NCBI GenBank assembly: GCA_030684555.1
Contig: JAUXVN010000086.1
Span: forward strand, 1-41,865
Reading direction: 5' to 3'
Origin: Ignavibacteria bacterium
Lineage (GTDB): Bacteria; Bacteroidota; Ignavibacteria; Ignavibacteriales; Ignavibacteriaceae
Length of the DNA stretch: 41,865 nt
In this document: positions 1 to 8,404 of the stretch, one piece after another
How the letters are laid out: every line of letters starts with the position of its first letter
Position numbering within the stretch: the stretch's first letter is position 1
Notes under the pieces: model-generated
Database searches by the model: none
What the model saw: only the letters and a program-made list of their open reading frames with translations
What the model was told of the DNA's origin: nothing
Made by a program: the position numbers and the translations under genes

Positions 1-449
1 CCAACAGCCCAAATGTTGTTTTCATCTATTATTGCTACATCGTAAAGTACACTGCTGCTGTGCTGTCCAAACTCAAATGTCTGCCAGGTAAAGTTGTGGC
101 TTGTGGTGTCAAGGGTTATTGCAAGTGTTTCATTACTTACATTATTGGAGTTCATTAGTTTATAACTATAGTTCTGTTTGGGGAGTAGGTTTTCTATTAC
201 AATTACTGTATCTCTTTGAGTGAAGGTAATCTCTGTTTTACGTCTGTTGTTTTCGTAAAGGACAAACTGTCCCGGCAGTTGTATATTACCGGTATTAACA
301 GCAAGCCAAACTTCTGTGCAAGAGACATCTTCAACAGTTATTGTTACGTTCCCGATAGTTGGCTCTGTCGGCTTATTACAACTCACCGCAGTAAAGAGTA
401 ACGGGAGTAATATTATAACTAATAGTTTTGTTAACGAGTTTAAGGACAT
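1..449 (-). CDS. Lipoprotein, 5' part only (runs off the left edge)
   Basis: Reading the minus strand from an ATG at 449 gives an open frame of 149 codons that continues past base 1. It begins MSLNSLTKLLVIILLPLL and reaches a lipobox-like AVSC around residues 21-24, so I infer a lipid-anchored exported protein. After the cysteine comes a short region of beta-rich, fibronectin-like character, and the visible part ends DVAIIDENNIWAVG. That last phrase is the typical opening of BNR/photosystem-stability-like beta-propeller repeats found in secreted proteins of this group, so a propeller may follow. The missing C-terminus prevents a firm assignment. The gene is divergent from the Lrp regulator at 817. 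Confidence 0.75.
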   Translation of the reverse strand, partial: MSLNSLTKLLVIILLPLLFTAVSCNKPTEPTIGNVTITVEDVSCTEVWLAVNTGNIQLPGQFVLYENNRRKTEITFTQRDTVIVIENLLPKQNYSYKLMNSNNVSNETLAITLDTTSHNFTWQTFEFGQHSSSVLYDVAIIDENNIWAV

Positions 450-816
450 AATTGCCTAATTGAGTTAATATAAAAATGCAAAGATTTATGTGCATATTCC
501 AAATATACAAAATCAAAAAAACAAAAAAGATAACTAGTCTTTAATAACTTTGCGGATGTTTTTGCTGACATCGTTTCAAACACTTCGCTGATTAATTATA
601 TTTTAGTTTTACCGCTTCTTCTGTCGAGAAGTGGTTCTCGACAGCCGTGAAAAAGCCTCCCTCCCAAATCCCTCTCTTTCAGCCACAGCGAATAATGCAA
701 AGAAAAACACTTTTAAAATTTTTTCTCAACATTAAAATATTTCTTGCTTATTTAGATTCACTTACCTTATATTTACAGCCGTTATTAAAATATTACCTAA
801 TAAATTTAGTTAAATT
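450..816. other. Intergenic region, no convincing gene
   Basis: This stretch separates two divergent genes and should carry both promoters. A short open frame at 647-832 is of low complexity, lacks a ribosome-binding site and overlaps the start of the Lrp gene, so I do not call it. The only clear structure is the perfect hairpin at 621-644, listed separately. Confidence 0.6.
621..644. repeat. Perfect inverted repeat, 10-bp arms
   Basis: The arms CTGTCGAGAA (621-630) and TTCTCGACAG (635-644) are exact reverse complements around a GTGG loop. There is no T-run after it in either direction, so it is not a classical intrinsic terminator. It may be a dispersed palindromic repeat or an mRNA/DNA hairpin in the leader of the downstream lrp-glnA genes. 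Confidence 0.7.
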
Positions 817-1272
817 ATGCTTGATGCCTTAGATATTAAAATATTAAATACCCTTCAAACTGAAGGTAGAACAAAAAGAAGTCAGCTTGCAGAAGAAATC
901 GGGATGTCAATTCCTTCAGTAAGTGAACGCCTCAATAAATTAGAAGAAAAAGGAATTATAAAAGGATATTATGCCAAAATTGACCGGAAGGTTTTCGGTT
1001 ATGATATCATGGCTTTTATTCTCGTTATAATGGAATCTTCTAAACATTACAAAACATTGATTGCAAATGTTGAAAAAAATCCGCAAATCCTGGAATGTCA
1101 TTCAATCCTTGGAGACGGCTCACACATTCTGAAAGCAGTTGTAAAAAATACCTCGGCACTCGAAAAACTTCTCGGTGAAATTCAAGCATGGCAGGGTGTA
1201 TTAGGAACAAAATCTTTCTTCGTTCTTTCTACAATAAAAGAACAAACAAAAATCGAATTAGAACAAAATTAA
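817..1272 (+). CDS. Lrp/AsnC family transcriptional regulator
   Basis: This 151-residue protein has the standard two-domain Lrp/AsnC layout. An N-terminal winged helix-turn-helix (about residues 3-60) has the family phrases LDALDIKILNTLQTEGR and SIPSVSERLNKLEEKGIIKGY. It is followed by a C-terminal RAM/AsnC ligand-binding domain (about 65-145). Such proteins form octamers or dimers of dimers, bind amino acids and act as DNA-binding regulators. The gene lies 34 bp upstream of glutamine synthetase on the same strand, so it probably controls nitrogen or amino-acid metabolism, including its own operon; that is inference from position. The effector amino acid cannot be read from the sequence. Confidence 0.93.
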   Translation: MLDALDIKILNTLQTEGRTKRSQLAEEIGMSIPSVSERLNKLEEKGIIKGYYAKIDRKVFGYDIMAFILVIMESSKHYKTLIANVEKNPQILECHSILGDGSHILKAVVKNTSALEKLLGEIQAWQGVLGTKSFFVLSTIKEQTKIELEQN

Positions 1273-1306
1273 AATTTATCATAACAACTAAGTAAGGAAA
1301 TAGAAA

Positions 1307-2734
1307 ATGGCAAAATCAGTCTCATCAATTGATAAGGTGTTAAAGTTCATTAAAGAAAACAAAGTACAATTTGTAGATATGAAATTCATGGATTTCCCCG
1401 GACAATGGCAGCATTTCACAGTTCCCGTAAGTCAATTTTCAGCTTCATCTTTTGAAGATGGATTTGGCTTCGACGGCTCTTCTATGCGCGGCTGGAAAGC
1501 TATTAACGAAAGTGATATGTTAATAATTCCCGATCCCGATACAATGTTTATGGATCCATTTATAACTGCTCCCACTTTAAGTATAATTTGCGATGTTTAC
1601 GAACCTGCTACAAAAGAAAAATATTCACGCTGTCCAAGAAATATTGCCCAAAAAGCGGAAGCCTTTCTTAAATCAACAGGTTTAGCCGATACGGTTTATT
1701 TCGGTCCCGAAGCTGAATTTTTTGTTTTTGACGATGTAAGATTTGATTCACAAGCAAACAGCAGTTTTTATTTTGTTGATTCAGTTGAAGGAAGATGGAA
1801 CAGCGGAAGAGAAGAAAGCCCTAATCTTGGATACAAACCACGCTACAAAGAAGGATATTTCCCCGTTCCACCGACAGATTCATTAGTCGATTTAAGAAAT
1901 GAAATGGTTCTAAATTTAATCAATGCCGGAATTGATGTTGAAGCTCAACATCATGAAGTTGCAAGCGGCGGACAATGTGAAATTGATCTAAGGTTTCAAC
2001 CAATTATTAAAGCTGCTGATCAATTATTAATGTTCAAATATATTGTTAAAAATACCGCAAAAATGAATAACAAAACCGTTACATATATGCCTAAACCAAT
2101 TTTTGGCGATAATGGAAGCGGAATGCACGTTCATGTTAGTCTTTGGAAAAAGGGAAAACCATTATTCGCAGGAAACGGTTATGCCGGATTAAGTGAAATG
2201 GCTTTATATTTTATCGGTGGAATTTTGAAACATGCTGCTTCAATTCTCGCTTTTTCAAATCCGACAACTAACTCATATAAGAGATTAGTTCCCGGTTACG
2301 AAGCTCCCGTTAATCTTGCTTACTCTCAAAGAAATCGAAGTGCATCGATTAGAATTCCGATGTACTCTGCAAGTCCTAAATCCAAGCGTGTTGAGTTCAG
2401 ATGCCCCGATCCATCTGCAAATCCATATCTCGCATTTTCTGCAATAATGTTAGCCGGAATAGACGGAGTGTTAAACCGTATCGAGCCGGGTGAGCCGCTT
2501 GATAAAGATATTTACGATATGGAGCCGGAAGAATTAAAGAATGTTCCATCAACTCCCGGAAGTTTACAAGAGGCATTAAAAGCTTTGGCTGACGATCACG
2601 AATATTTATTACGCGGTGATGTTTTTACTCCCGATGTTATTGAAACATGGATTCGCTATAAGTATGAAAAAGAAGTTAAACCGATGGCACTACAACCCCA
2701 TCCTTTTGAGTTTAATTTGTATTACGATGTTTAA
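1307..2734 (+). CDS. glnA: Glutamine synthetase, type I
   Basis: This cytoplasmic enzyme makes glutamine from glutamate, ammonia and ATP. The 475-residue length matches bacterial GSI, which works as a dodecamer. The beta-grasp N-terminal part ([15 protein letters not shown], then [11 protein letters not shown]) is followed by the catalytic domain with the ATP-binding signature [16 protein letters not shown] and the glutamate-site region NRSASIRIP. Near the end [11 protein letters not shown] contains Tyr403 at the place of the adenylylation tyrosine of GSI-beta enzymes, so regulation by GlnE-type adenylylation is possible, but no glnE is in the window. A ribosome-binding site (TAAGGAAA) precedes the ATG. 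The gene follows an Lrp-type regulator by 34 bp and ends before a strong terminator. Confidence 0.98.
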   Translation: MAKSVSSIDKVLKFIKENKVQFVDMKFMDFPGQWQHFTVPVSQFSASSFEDGFGFDGSSMRGWKAINESDMLIIPDPDTMFMDPFITAPTLSIICDVYEPATKEKYSRCPRNIAQKAEAFLKSTGLADTVYFGPEAEFFVFDDVRFDSQANSSFYFVDSVEGRWNSGREESPNLGYKPRYKEGYFPVPPTDSLVDLRNEMVLNLINAGIDVEAQHHEVASGGQCEIDLRFQPIIKAADQLLMFKYIVKNTAKMNNKTVTYMPKPIFGDNGSGMHVHVSLWKKGKPLFAGNGYAGLSEMALYFIGGILKHAASILAFSNPTTNSYKRLVPGYEAPVNLAYSQRNRSASIRIPMYSASPKSKRVEFRCPDPSANPYLAFSAIMLAGIDGVLNRIEPGEPLDKDIYDMEPEELKNVPSTPGSLQEALKALADDHEYLLRGDVFTPDVIETWIRYKYEKEVKPMALQPHPFEFNLYYDV

Positions 2735-2754
2735 GTAATAACACGAGTAAAGAA

Positions 2755-2782
2755 AAAAAGGCTGTCGTAGGACAGCCTTTTT
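2755..2782. terminator. Bidirectional intrinsic terminator
   Basis: A perfect 12-bp stem has arms AAAAAGGCTGTC (2755-2766) and GACAGCCTTTTT (2771-2782) with a GTAG loop. It has A-runs on the left and T-runs on the right, so it works on both strands. It lies between the convergent ends of glnA (2734) and the YceI gene (2809) and should stop transcription from both. Confidence 0.93.
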
Positions 2783-2808
2783 CTATTTTAAGATTCGTTT
2801 TTAAATCT

Positions 2809-3384
2809 TTATTTTACAACAAATTCAACATTCAAAGTTATTTTTACTTCTTTACCAACTACAAGTGATCCTGTTTCAATAGCTTTATTCCAATTCAAAC
2901 CATAATCAAATCTGTTAACTGATGTAGTTGCAGTATAACCAACTCTGGTGTTCCCCCATGGATCTTTTACCTGTCCGTTAAATTTTCCGTCAAGAGTAAC
3001 TTTTTTGGTAACACCGCGCATGGTTAAATCACCATGAATTTTTAGCCCGTTTTTTCCTTTTTTCTCAATTTTAGTACTTACAAATTTAATTTCGGGATGG
3101 TTTTCAGCATCGAAAAAATCGGCGGATTTTAAATGTTTATCGCGATCACTATTTTCAGTATAAATTGATTCAACTTTAATAGTTGCTTCAACTTTTTCCA
3201 ATTCACCTTTTGCGTTTGGTGATGCCATCACTTCGAATTCTTTGAAACTACCGTCTACATCTGTAATAACCATGTGACTAACACTGAATTTAACACCACT
3301 GTGTGAACGATCAAAATTAAATGTCTGCGCAAAAATAGATGTTGATAATATAATTGCGAATATAAGAACAAATAACTGTTTCAT
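2809..3384 (-). CDS. YceI family periplasmic protein
   Basis: This 191-residue protein has a cleavable signal peptide (MKQLFVLIFAIILSTSIFAQ). The mature part is a YceI-type lipocalin-like beta-barrel: FNFDRSHSGVKFSVSHM near the start, DFFDAENHPEIKFVST in the middle, and the LTMRGVTKKV and GLNWNKA phrases of the family. YceI proteins bind polyisoprenoid-type lipids in the periplasm and are often induced under stress or alkaline conditions; the ligand here is not known. The start has a good ribosome-binding site (GAGGAG). The gene lies 28 bp downstream of pirin, so the two probably form one operon under the nearby MarR regulator. Confidence 0.93.
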   Translation of the reverse strand: MKQLFVLIFAIILSTSIFAQTFNFDRSHSGVKFSVSHMVITDVDGSFKEFEVMASPNAKGELEKVEATIKVESIYTENSDRDKHLKSADFFDAENHPEIKFVSTKIEKKGKNGLKIHGDLTMRGVTKKVTLDGKFNGQVKDPWGNTRVGYTATTSVNRFDYGLNWNKAIETGSLVVGKEVKITLNVEFVVK

Positions 3385-3412
3385 AGGGACTCCTCTTTTT
3401 TTTTGATTTTTT

Positions 3413-4126
3413 TTATTTATTAAAGTTCATTTTAACTTCGAATGCGATTAACTCTGCATCCGTTATAGCCTTCAATTTAAATATTTCATTTTCTGTAACT
3501 TGAATTGCATCTCCGTTTGTATAAATCTGATTATCCAACTCAACTTCTCCACTTATAATATGAAGATAAATTCCGCGTCCATCCTCATTACTAAACGAAA
3601 GATCATTACCGGCTTCGAGTGACGAGATGTAAATGGATGAATCTTGATTTATAAAGATTGTATCTTCATTTAAGTTAGGCGAAGCAACTTTAAGCAGTTT
3701 GTTTTTGCGTTCTTCAACACTCCATAAGCGTTGATCGTAAGACGGCTCAAGTCCGGCTTTATTGGGTATAATCCATATCTGTAAAAGATGAACGGAATTA
3801 TTCTGTGAACCGTTAAACTCTGAGTGATAAACCCCTTTTCCGGCGGTCATTTTCTGTAATTCACCAACACGGATTACCTCATGAGTTCCGGTACTGTCTT
3901 TATGTTCCAAAGCACCGCTCAAAACGTAGGTTACAATTTCCATATTTTGATGAGGATGAGTTGGGAAACCACCACCGGGGGCAACTATATCATCATTAAT
4001 TACTCGAAGTGGTCCAAAATGCAAATTTTGTGGATCATAATATTCACCGAATGAAAAGCTGTGATAACTATCTAACCATTCCCATTTTGTTTTGCCTCGC
4101 TCATTGCTTTTTTTTATCGTGATCAT
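3413..4126 (-). CDS. Pirin family bicupin protein
   Basis: This 237-residue protein has the pirin layout of two cupin domains. The N-terminal cupin holds the metal ligands: THPHQNMEI gives His57 and His59, and YHSEFNG gives His101 and Glu103, matching the usual pirin set of three His and one Glu that binds iron. Bacterial relatives such as YhhW have quercetin 2,3-dioxygenase activity, others act as redox-responsive partners; the real substrate cannot be read here. The C-terminal cupin has lost clear metal ligands, as is usual. No signal peptide is seen, so it is cytoplasmic. It is the first gene of the pirin-YceI pair, 217 bp downstream of a MarR-family gene. Confidence 0.93.
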   Translation of the reverse strand: MITIKKSNERGKTKWEWLDSYHSFSFGEYYDPQNLHFGPLRVINDDIVAPGGGFPTHPHQNMEIVTYVLSGALEHKDSTGTHEVIRVGELQKMTAGKGVYHSEFNGSQNNSVHLLQIWIIPNKAGLEPSYDQRLWSVEERKNKLLKVASPNLNEDTIFINQDSSIYISSLEAGNDLSFSNEDGRGIYLHIISGEVELDNQIYTNGDAIQVTENEIFKLKAITDAELIAFEVKMNFNK

Positions 4127-4309
4127 ATTATTTCCTTTTTAATAATTAACGCCTTCAAAGTCCTCAGATAAACATATTCTTTTCATATTCATCATTAAAC
4201 ACTTCAACATAGCACCATTTCGTCGGACGATGAAGGCAAAGGGGAAATCATTAATTAGTATAACCAATAAATTATTAAATAAGTTTCAATCTCTTCTATT
4301 ATTATCTTA

Positions 4310-4331
4310 AATATTTTAAACTTAAAATATT
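4310..4331. promoter_or_regulatory. Perfect 22-bp palindrome, candidate MarR operator
   Basis: The arms AATATTTTAA (4310-4319) and TTAAAATATT (4322-4331) are exact reverse complements around two bases. The size and two-fold symmetry fit a MarR-family operator. It lies just behind the marR stop codon and upstream of pirin, so it could control the pirin-YceI pair. It shares the core TTTTAA-N2-TTAAAA with a second site next to the marR start. The operator role is inferred; a weak AT-rich terminator is the alternative. Confidence 0.45.
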
Positions 4332-4343
4332 CGAGCAAAAAAA

Positions 4344-4799
4344 TTATTTTTCTTTAATTCCAAAACCTAATTTTTTCAACAGCGAACTGAGTTGAGTTTG
4401 TTCCTTAACATCTAAAACTGAAACAAGTTCTTTAATTCTTGTGGCATGTTGAATAAATATTTTATCGAATAACTCCCGTCCCTTTGTTGTTAGTTGAACA
4501 ATAATTGTGCGTCTATCTTCTTTACTGTGGATGCGTTCAACGAGTCCTTCTTTTTCGAGGTTGTCGACTACGAGAGTCATGTTTCCGCCGCTGACAAGCT
4601 GTTTCGAACAGAGAGTTCCGATTGTCATTGGTCCAAGATGTCCGAGACATTCTAATGCCCCAAACTGTGGTTCGGTCAAACCATAACGTCTTATATCTTC
4701 AATAGACTTTTTTGTAAAGACCGAATGTGAGCGGACTAATTTAACCCACAATGAAAGGGCTAGATCAATCTCTTTACCATATTTTTCTGTTGATTTCAT
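4344..4799 (-). CDS. MarR family transcriptional regulator
   Basis: This 151-residue protein has the MarR winged-helix fold: a dimerisation helix at the N-terminus, LTEPQFGALECLGHLGPMTIGTLCSK, a recognition helix around SGGNMTLVVDNLEKEGLV, and the wing ERIHSKEDRRTIIVQLT. These dimers usually repress nearby genes until a phenolic ligand or oxidant releases them. The closest targets are the pirin and YceI genes on the same strand downstream, and its own promoter. A palindrome sharing its core with the one at 4310-4331 lies 24 bases upstream of the start. Cys residues are present, but a redox switch cannot be claimed from sequence alone. Confidence 0.93.
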   Translation of the reverse strand: MKSTEKYGKEIDLALSLWVKLVRSHSVFTKKSIEDIRRYGLTEPQFGALECLGHLGPMTIGTLCSKQLVSGGNMTLVVDNLEKEGLVERIHSKEDRRTIIVQLTTKGRELFDKIFIQHATRIKELVSVLDVKEQTQLSSLLKKLGFGIKEK

Positions 4800-4822
4800 A
4801 AATTATACTTAAAACTTAAATC

Positions 4823-4836
4823 TTTTAATGTTAAAA
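4823..4836. promoter_or_regulatory. Second palindrome upstream of marR, candidate operator
   Basis: TTTTAA (4823-4828) and TTAAAA (4831-4836) form a perfect inverted repeat around TG. It has exactly the core TTTTAA-N2-TTAAAA of the 22-bp palindrome at 4310-4331. Its position 24-37 bases before the marR ATG suits autorepression. AT-rich palindromes of this size also arise by chance, so the shared core and the positions are the main support. Confidence 0.35.
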
Positions 4837-5024
4837 TATGTAATTCGAAAGCATTTGTCAAGTGAATTAAAAATTACTCCACTAATTTTTTTTTGTTGGA
4901 TAAAATACTATTGAATTTTTGTTGATTTATCTACCCAAGCCATTTTTGGAAATTAGAACATTGAATCTTATAATTGAGACGTAACAAATTACAAGTATTT
5001 TAATTTGATGAAGAAGCGCTTACT

Positions 5025-5204
5025 ATGACACAGGAAAAATCAGACTTATTAACTGCAGGTGCAATTGCAAAAGAACTTGGAGTGTCGGGCGCAGTTATAT
5101 CAAAAGCGATTAAAACTCTTGACTTAAAACCCGAATTGAAAAAAGGGGCTTGCAGTTACTACTCAAAACAGACTATGATGAAAATAAAATCATCGCTAAA
5201 ATAA
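5025..5204 (+). CDS. Small helix-turn-helix protein (59 residues)
   Basis: An ATG at 5025 opens a 59-codon frame ending TAA at 5204. The protein starts MTQEKSDLLTAGAIAKELG, and the segment LTAGAIAKELGVSGAVISKAIKTL has the spacing of a helix-turn-helix like those in MerR/excisionase-type or phage-like small DNA-binding proteins. The rest (DLKPELKKGACSYYSKQTMMKIKSSLK) resembles the wing and following helix of such domains. An upstream in-frame-looking ATG at 5008 meets a stop after six codons, so 5025 is the start. A terminator-like hairpin follows at 5331. It stands alone between marR and sppA; its targets are unknown. Confidence 0.65.
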   Translation: MTQEKSDLLTAGAIAKELGVSGAVISKAIKTLDLKPELKKGACSYYSKQTMMKIKSSLK

Positions 5205-5330
5205 ACTTGATTGATTTTAGTTGATCCTAAAAAATTAAATTGGGATTTAAGAATATCTTTAAGATCAATTATTGGCAACTGATAAAAAATAAACATGGCT
5301 CATTAAGTGTCAACTTAGTAAATGGAGGCT

Positions 5331-5356
5331 AAAAAACTTTTCCTAAAAAGTTTTTT
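5331..5356 (+). terminator. AT-rich hairpin with T-run
   Basis: The arms AAAAAACTTTT (5331-5341) and AAAAGTTTTTT (5346-5356) pair perfectly around a CCTA loop, ending in six T. It lies after the small helix-turn-helix gene and before sppA, so it probably ends the former. The stem has only one G-C pair, which makes it weak. Confidence 0.5.
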
Positions 5357-5462
5357 ACTAAACGATAAATGCTTTTATTTATTTTAATGATTTGTAATGA
5401 GTTCAAGTTCTCTCAATATTTTCTCCAACAGGATGTAGATCCGAAATTTTTAAGGAGTAGCA

Positions 5463-7865
5463 ATGAAACGATTAGTTTTAATTTTGTTGATTCTTAGTTC
5501 AACCCTCTTTTCACAGATTCGTTATTATAATAATCACGACTTTTCGTTTACTCCTCCCGGAGCAATGAAATATGGATTATACGGATTTGATAATCCCGCC
5601 CTTCTTTCAACAGTTAAGAAATTTGATGCGTCATTTCTTTGGAGTGATAAATCGGGGAATTGGTCAGACTTCAATAAATGGGGTTTGTTCTCGGGCTATT
5701 CTGGTTTAGGATTTGGAATGGTATATGAATCCGCCGGAAGTTTTTCGGTAAAAGATTACCGAATATCATCAGCTTTTGGTGATGAAGAGCTAAGTATTGG
5801 CGCTTCGTACGGCTGGGTAACGGGGGACAAAAATTTCTTCAACCGCTCAAATTTATACACATTGGGAATTCTTTACAGACCATATAAATATTTATCAGTT
5901 GGAGTTACCGGATATTTTTACAACCAATTCTCAGACGAAACAGTATTTGAAATAGCCGCACGTCCTTTCGGCAATCAATTAATTTCACTCTTCGGTGATT
6001 ATGTGCTCAATCAAAAATTTCCTAATGATAAAAACCGTTTCAGTGTTGGGGCTTCTGCCGAACTTTATGATGGAGTTGCATTAACAGCAAGATATTTTGA
6101 AAATAAAAGCTTAACAGCGGGACTGCAAGTCGGTTTGGGTCAATTTGGATTTGCATATCAAAAACAGTTAGACAATAAACAAAAGGGTTTACAGAATATT
6201 TATGGTATTCGCTTTGGTGGAAATGATAGAAATGTTCTGCAGCCATTTAAACCGAAAAATAATTATTATTCTCTTTCCCTCGGCGGTGGAATTAAATATC
6301 AGTCATATCGTTTCTTAGACAATTCAAAAACGCTTCATTCAATTCTGACATCAATTGATGCGGCAAAAAATGATCCTTCGGTAAAAGGAATTGTAATTAA
6401 TGCTGCTGAAATGCAAGTGGGATTTGAATTCAGTTGGGAACTTCGCGATGCACTTGAATCATTCAAATCAACCGGAAAAAAAGTTGTAATCTTTTTTGAT
6501 CGAACTAACATTGTTGGTTACTATTTATTCTCAGTTGCTGATCATTTGGTAATGGATCCGCTCGGAGGACTTACTCTCGAAGGTTTTGCTTTAGGCAGAA
6601 ATTATTACAAGGGATTATTGGAAAGTATCGGTGTAGGTTATCAGGAATGGAGATTCTTAAAGTATAAATCTGCAATGGAAACTTTCTCGCGGGAATCATT
6701 CAGTGAAGGAGACCGCGAACAGAGAGATCGACTTGTAGATGAATATTATAACATTGTGCGGGATGCAGTAACTTCATCAAGAAAATTAACCTCGATGGAG
6801 TTCGATAGAATTGTTAACGAAGAACTCTATTTAGTTGGCAACGGAGCTGTTGAAGCCGGCTTGGTCGATAAGCTTGCAAGATGGGATGAAATCGATAGCA
6901 TCTTAATTAAATATGACGGAGATAAAATAAAAAAAATCGGAACTTCATCTTTAATTCAAAATAAAATGCCAAATGATAATTACTGGGGGAAGAAACCTGA
7001 AGTAGCTGTTATTTATGCAATCGGTGGGACAGATTTAAACTCCGGTATGAGAGGAAGATACCTTTCTGAAGTAATTAGAAAAGTTGGTGGAGATAATAAT
7101 GTTAAAGCACTTGTCTTGCGTGTAGACTCCCCCGGTGGTGATGCTCTCGCTGCGGATCTGGTTGCTGAAGCATTAAAGTCATTTAAAGGAAAGAAACCGA
7201 TAATTGTAACTCAAGGAGGTGTCGCAGCATCCGGAGGTTATTGGGTTTCGATGTACGCCGATACGATTCTTGCCGCACCAATGACAGTTACCGGCTCGAT
7301 TGGAGTTATCGGTGGATGGTTTTATAATACAGGGTTAAAAGAAAAACTGGGTGTATCAACTGACTATGTTAAACGAGGAGCTTCTGCTGATTTAAATGTC
7401 GGCTTAGTAATACCGTTTATTGGTGCATTATTACCCGACCGCGCAATGAATGAAAAAGAACAAGCACTTGTTAAAAAAAGAATTTTAGGAATGTATGATG
7501 AATTCGTAAACAAAGTTGCAACCGGAAGAAATAAACCGGCACAAGAAATAGAAAATGTTGCGCAAGGGCGGGTTTGGAGCGGGCGTGACGGTAAAAAAAT
7601 CGGATTGATTGATGTCATTGGCGGAATGCGTGAATCAATAAAGATTGCAGTTAGTAAAGCCGGATTAAAAGAAGGGGAATATAACATAACCGAATATCCA
7701 GAAATGCCTCTTATTGATTTTTCATCTTTGATACCACTACCGATTTCGGCAGAGTTCGAAAAGTCAAAACTTTATCAAGATGTAAAAAGAAGAACCGAAT
7801 TAAATGGACAACCGGCTGCAATTCTTCCGTTTGATGAAATGTGGCTTGAACCGATTGGTGAATAA
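5463..7865 (+). CDS. sppA: SppA-type signal peptide peptidase with N-terminal barrel-like extension
   Basis: This 800-residue protein starts with a signal peptide (MKRLVLILLILSSTLFSQ) behind a clear AAGGAG site. Residues about 19-270 are rich in aromatic and glycine residues in alternating strands (YYNNHDFSFTPPGAMKYG onward), like an outer-membrane beta-barrel or PorV-like domain. Residues about 270-780 are a double SppA protease (S49). The general-base lysine is probably Lys402 in KYKSAMETF and the nucleophile Ser590 in GGVAASGGYW, matching the Lys and Ser of the E. coli long-form enzyme. SppA degrades leftover signal peptides and membrane protein fragments. E. coli SppA has 618 residues, so the N-terminal third is extra and suggests an enzyme held at the outer membrane or periplasm. 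That location is inference. Confidence 0.9.
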   Translation: MKRLVLILLILSSTLFSQIRYYNNHDFSFTPPGAMKYGLYGFDNPALLSTVKKFDASFLWSDKSGNWSDFNKWGLFSGYSGLGFGMVYESAGSFSVKDYRISSAFGDEELSIGASYGWVTGDKNFFNRSNLYTLGILYRPYKYLSVGVTGYFYNQFSDETVFEIAARPFGNQLISLFGDYVLNQKFPNDKNRFSVGASAELYDGVALTARYFENKSLTAGLQVGLGQFGFAYQKQLDNKQKGLQNIYGIRFGGNDRNVLQPFKPKNNYYSLSLGGGIKYQSYRFLDNSKTLHSILTSIDAAKNDPSVKGIVINAAEMQVGFEFSWELRDALESFKSTGKKVVIFFDRTNIVGYYLFSVADHLVMDPLGGLTLEGFALGRNYYKGLLESIGVGYQEWRFLKYKSAMETFSRESFSEGDREQRDRLVDEYYNIVRDAVTSSRKLTSMEFDRIVNEELYLVGNGAVEAGLVDKLARWDEIDSILIKYDGDKIKKIGTSSLIQNKMPNDNYWGKKPEVAVIYAIGGTDLNSGMRGRYLSEVIRKVGGDNNVKALVLRVDSPGGDALAADLVAEALKSFKGKKPIIVTQGGVAASGGYWVSMYADTILAAPMTVTGSIGVIGGWFYNTGLKEKLGVSTDYVKRGASADLNVGLVIPFIGALLPDRAMNEKEQALVKKRILGMYDEFVNKVATGRNKPAQEIENVAQGRVWSGRDGKKIGLIDVIGGMRESIKIAVSKAGLKEGEYNITEYPEMPLIDFSSLIPLPISAEFEKSKLYQDVKRRTELNGQPAAILPFDEMWLEPIGE

Positions 7866-7890
7866 TTTAAAATTAACAAGGGTATAAGAG

Positions 7891-8343
7891 ATGAAAAATA
7901 TTTTTTATAAAGAGGATGCTACAGAAATTGTTAATCGTATTAATCGATTAACTCCAACAACAAAACAGCTTTGGGGCAAAATGTCAGTCTCCCAAATGTT
8001 AGCGCATTGTAATGTTACGTATGAATTTGTTTATGAAGAGAAACATCCTAAACCGAATCCATTTATGAAATTCATTTTAATGGCTTTTGTTAAAAATGCT
8101 GTGGTGAATGATATTCCTTATAAAAAAAGTCTTCGTACAGCTCCCGCTTTTATTATGAATGATGATAAAAACTTTGAAGATGAAAAAAATCGTCTCACTA
8201 ACTTTATATTAAGAACGCAGGATCTCGGCGAAGATTACTTTGATGGAAAAGAATCACGTTCATTTGGTAAGTTATCAAAATCTGAATGGAATAATATGTT
8301 TTATAAACACCTTGATCATCACTTAAATCAATTTGGAGTTTAA
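7891..8343 (+). CDS. DUF1569 (DinB-superfamily) protein
   Basis: This 150-residue cytoplasmic protein has the DUF1569 pattern. An N-terminal helix is followed by LWGKMSVSQMLAHCNVTYEF, which places a His on the second helix, and the C-terminal HLDHHLNQFGV has clustered histidines. These are the places where DinB-like four-helix bundles bind a metal. The family is of unknown biochemical role; DinB relatives include thiol-dependent transferases such as bacillithiol S-transferase, but no substrate can be given. It starts 25 bp after sppA on the same strand and may share its transcript. It is the first of a run of small single-domain genes. Confidence 0.82.
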   Translation: MKNIFYKEDATEIVNRINRLTPTTKQLWGKMSVSQMLAHCNVTYEFVYEEKHPKPNPFMKFILMAFVKNAVVNDIPYKKSLRTAPAFIMNDDKNFEDEKNRLTNFILRTQDLGEDYFDGKESRSFGKLSKSEWNNMFYKHLDHHLNQFGV

Positions 8344-8404
8344 TTATCGAATAACATTAAAAAAATAATTAGTCATTCTTATCATTTCATAAAGGAATAG
8401 AACA

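Noticed and set aside
647-832. Open frame of 61 codons before the Lrp gene
   Set aside because: No ribosome-binding site, low-complexity hydrophobic product, and overlap with the real start of the Lrp gene.
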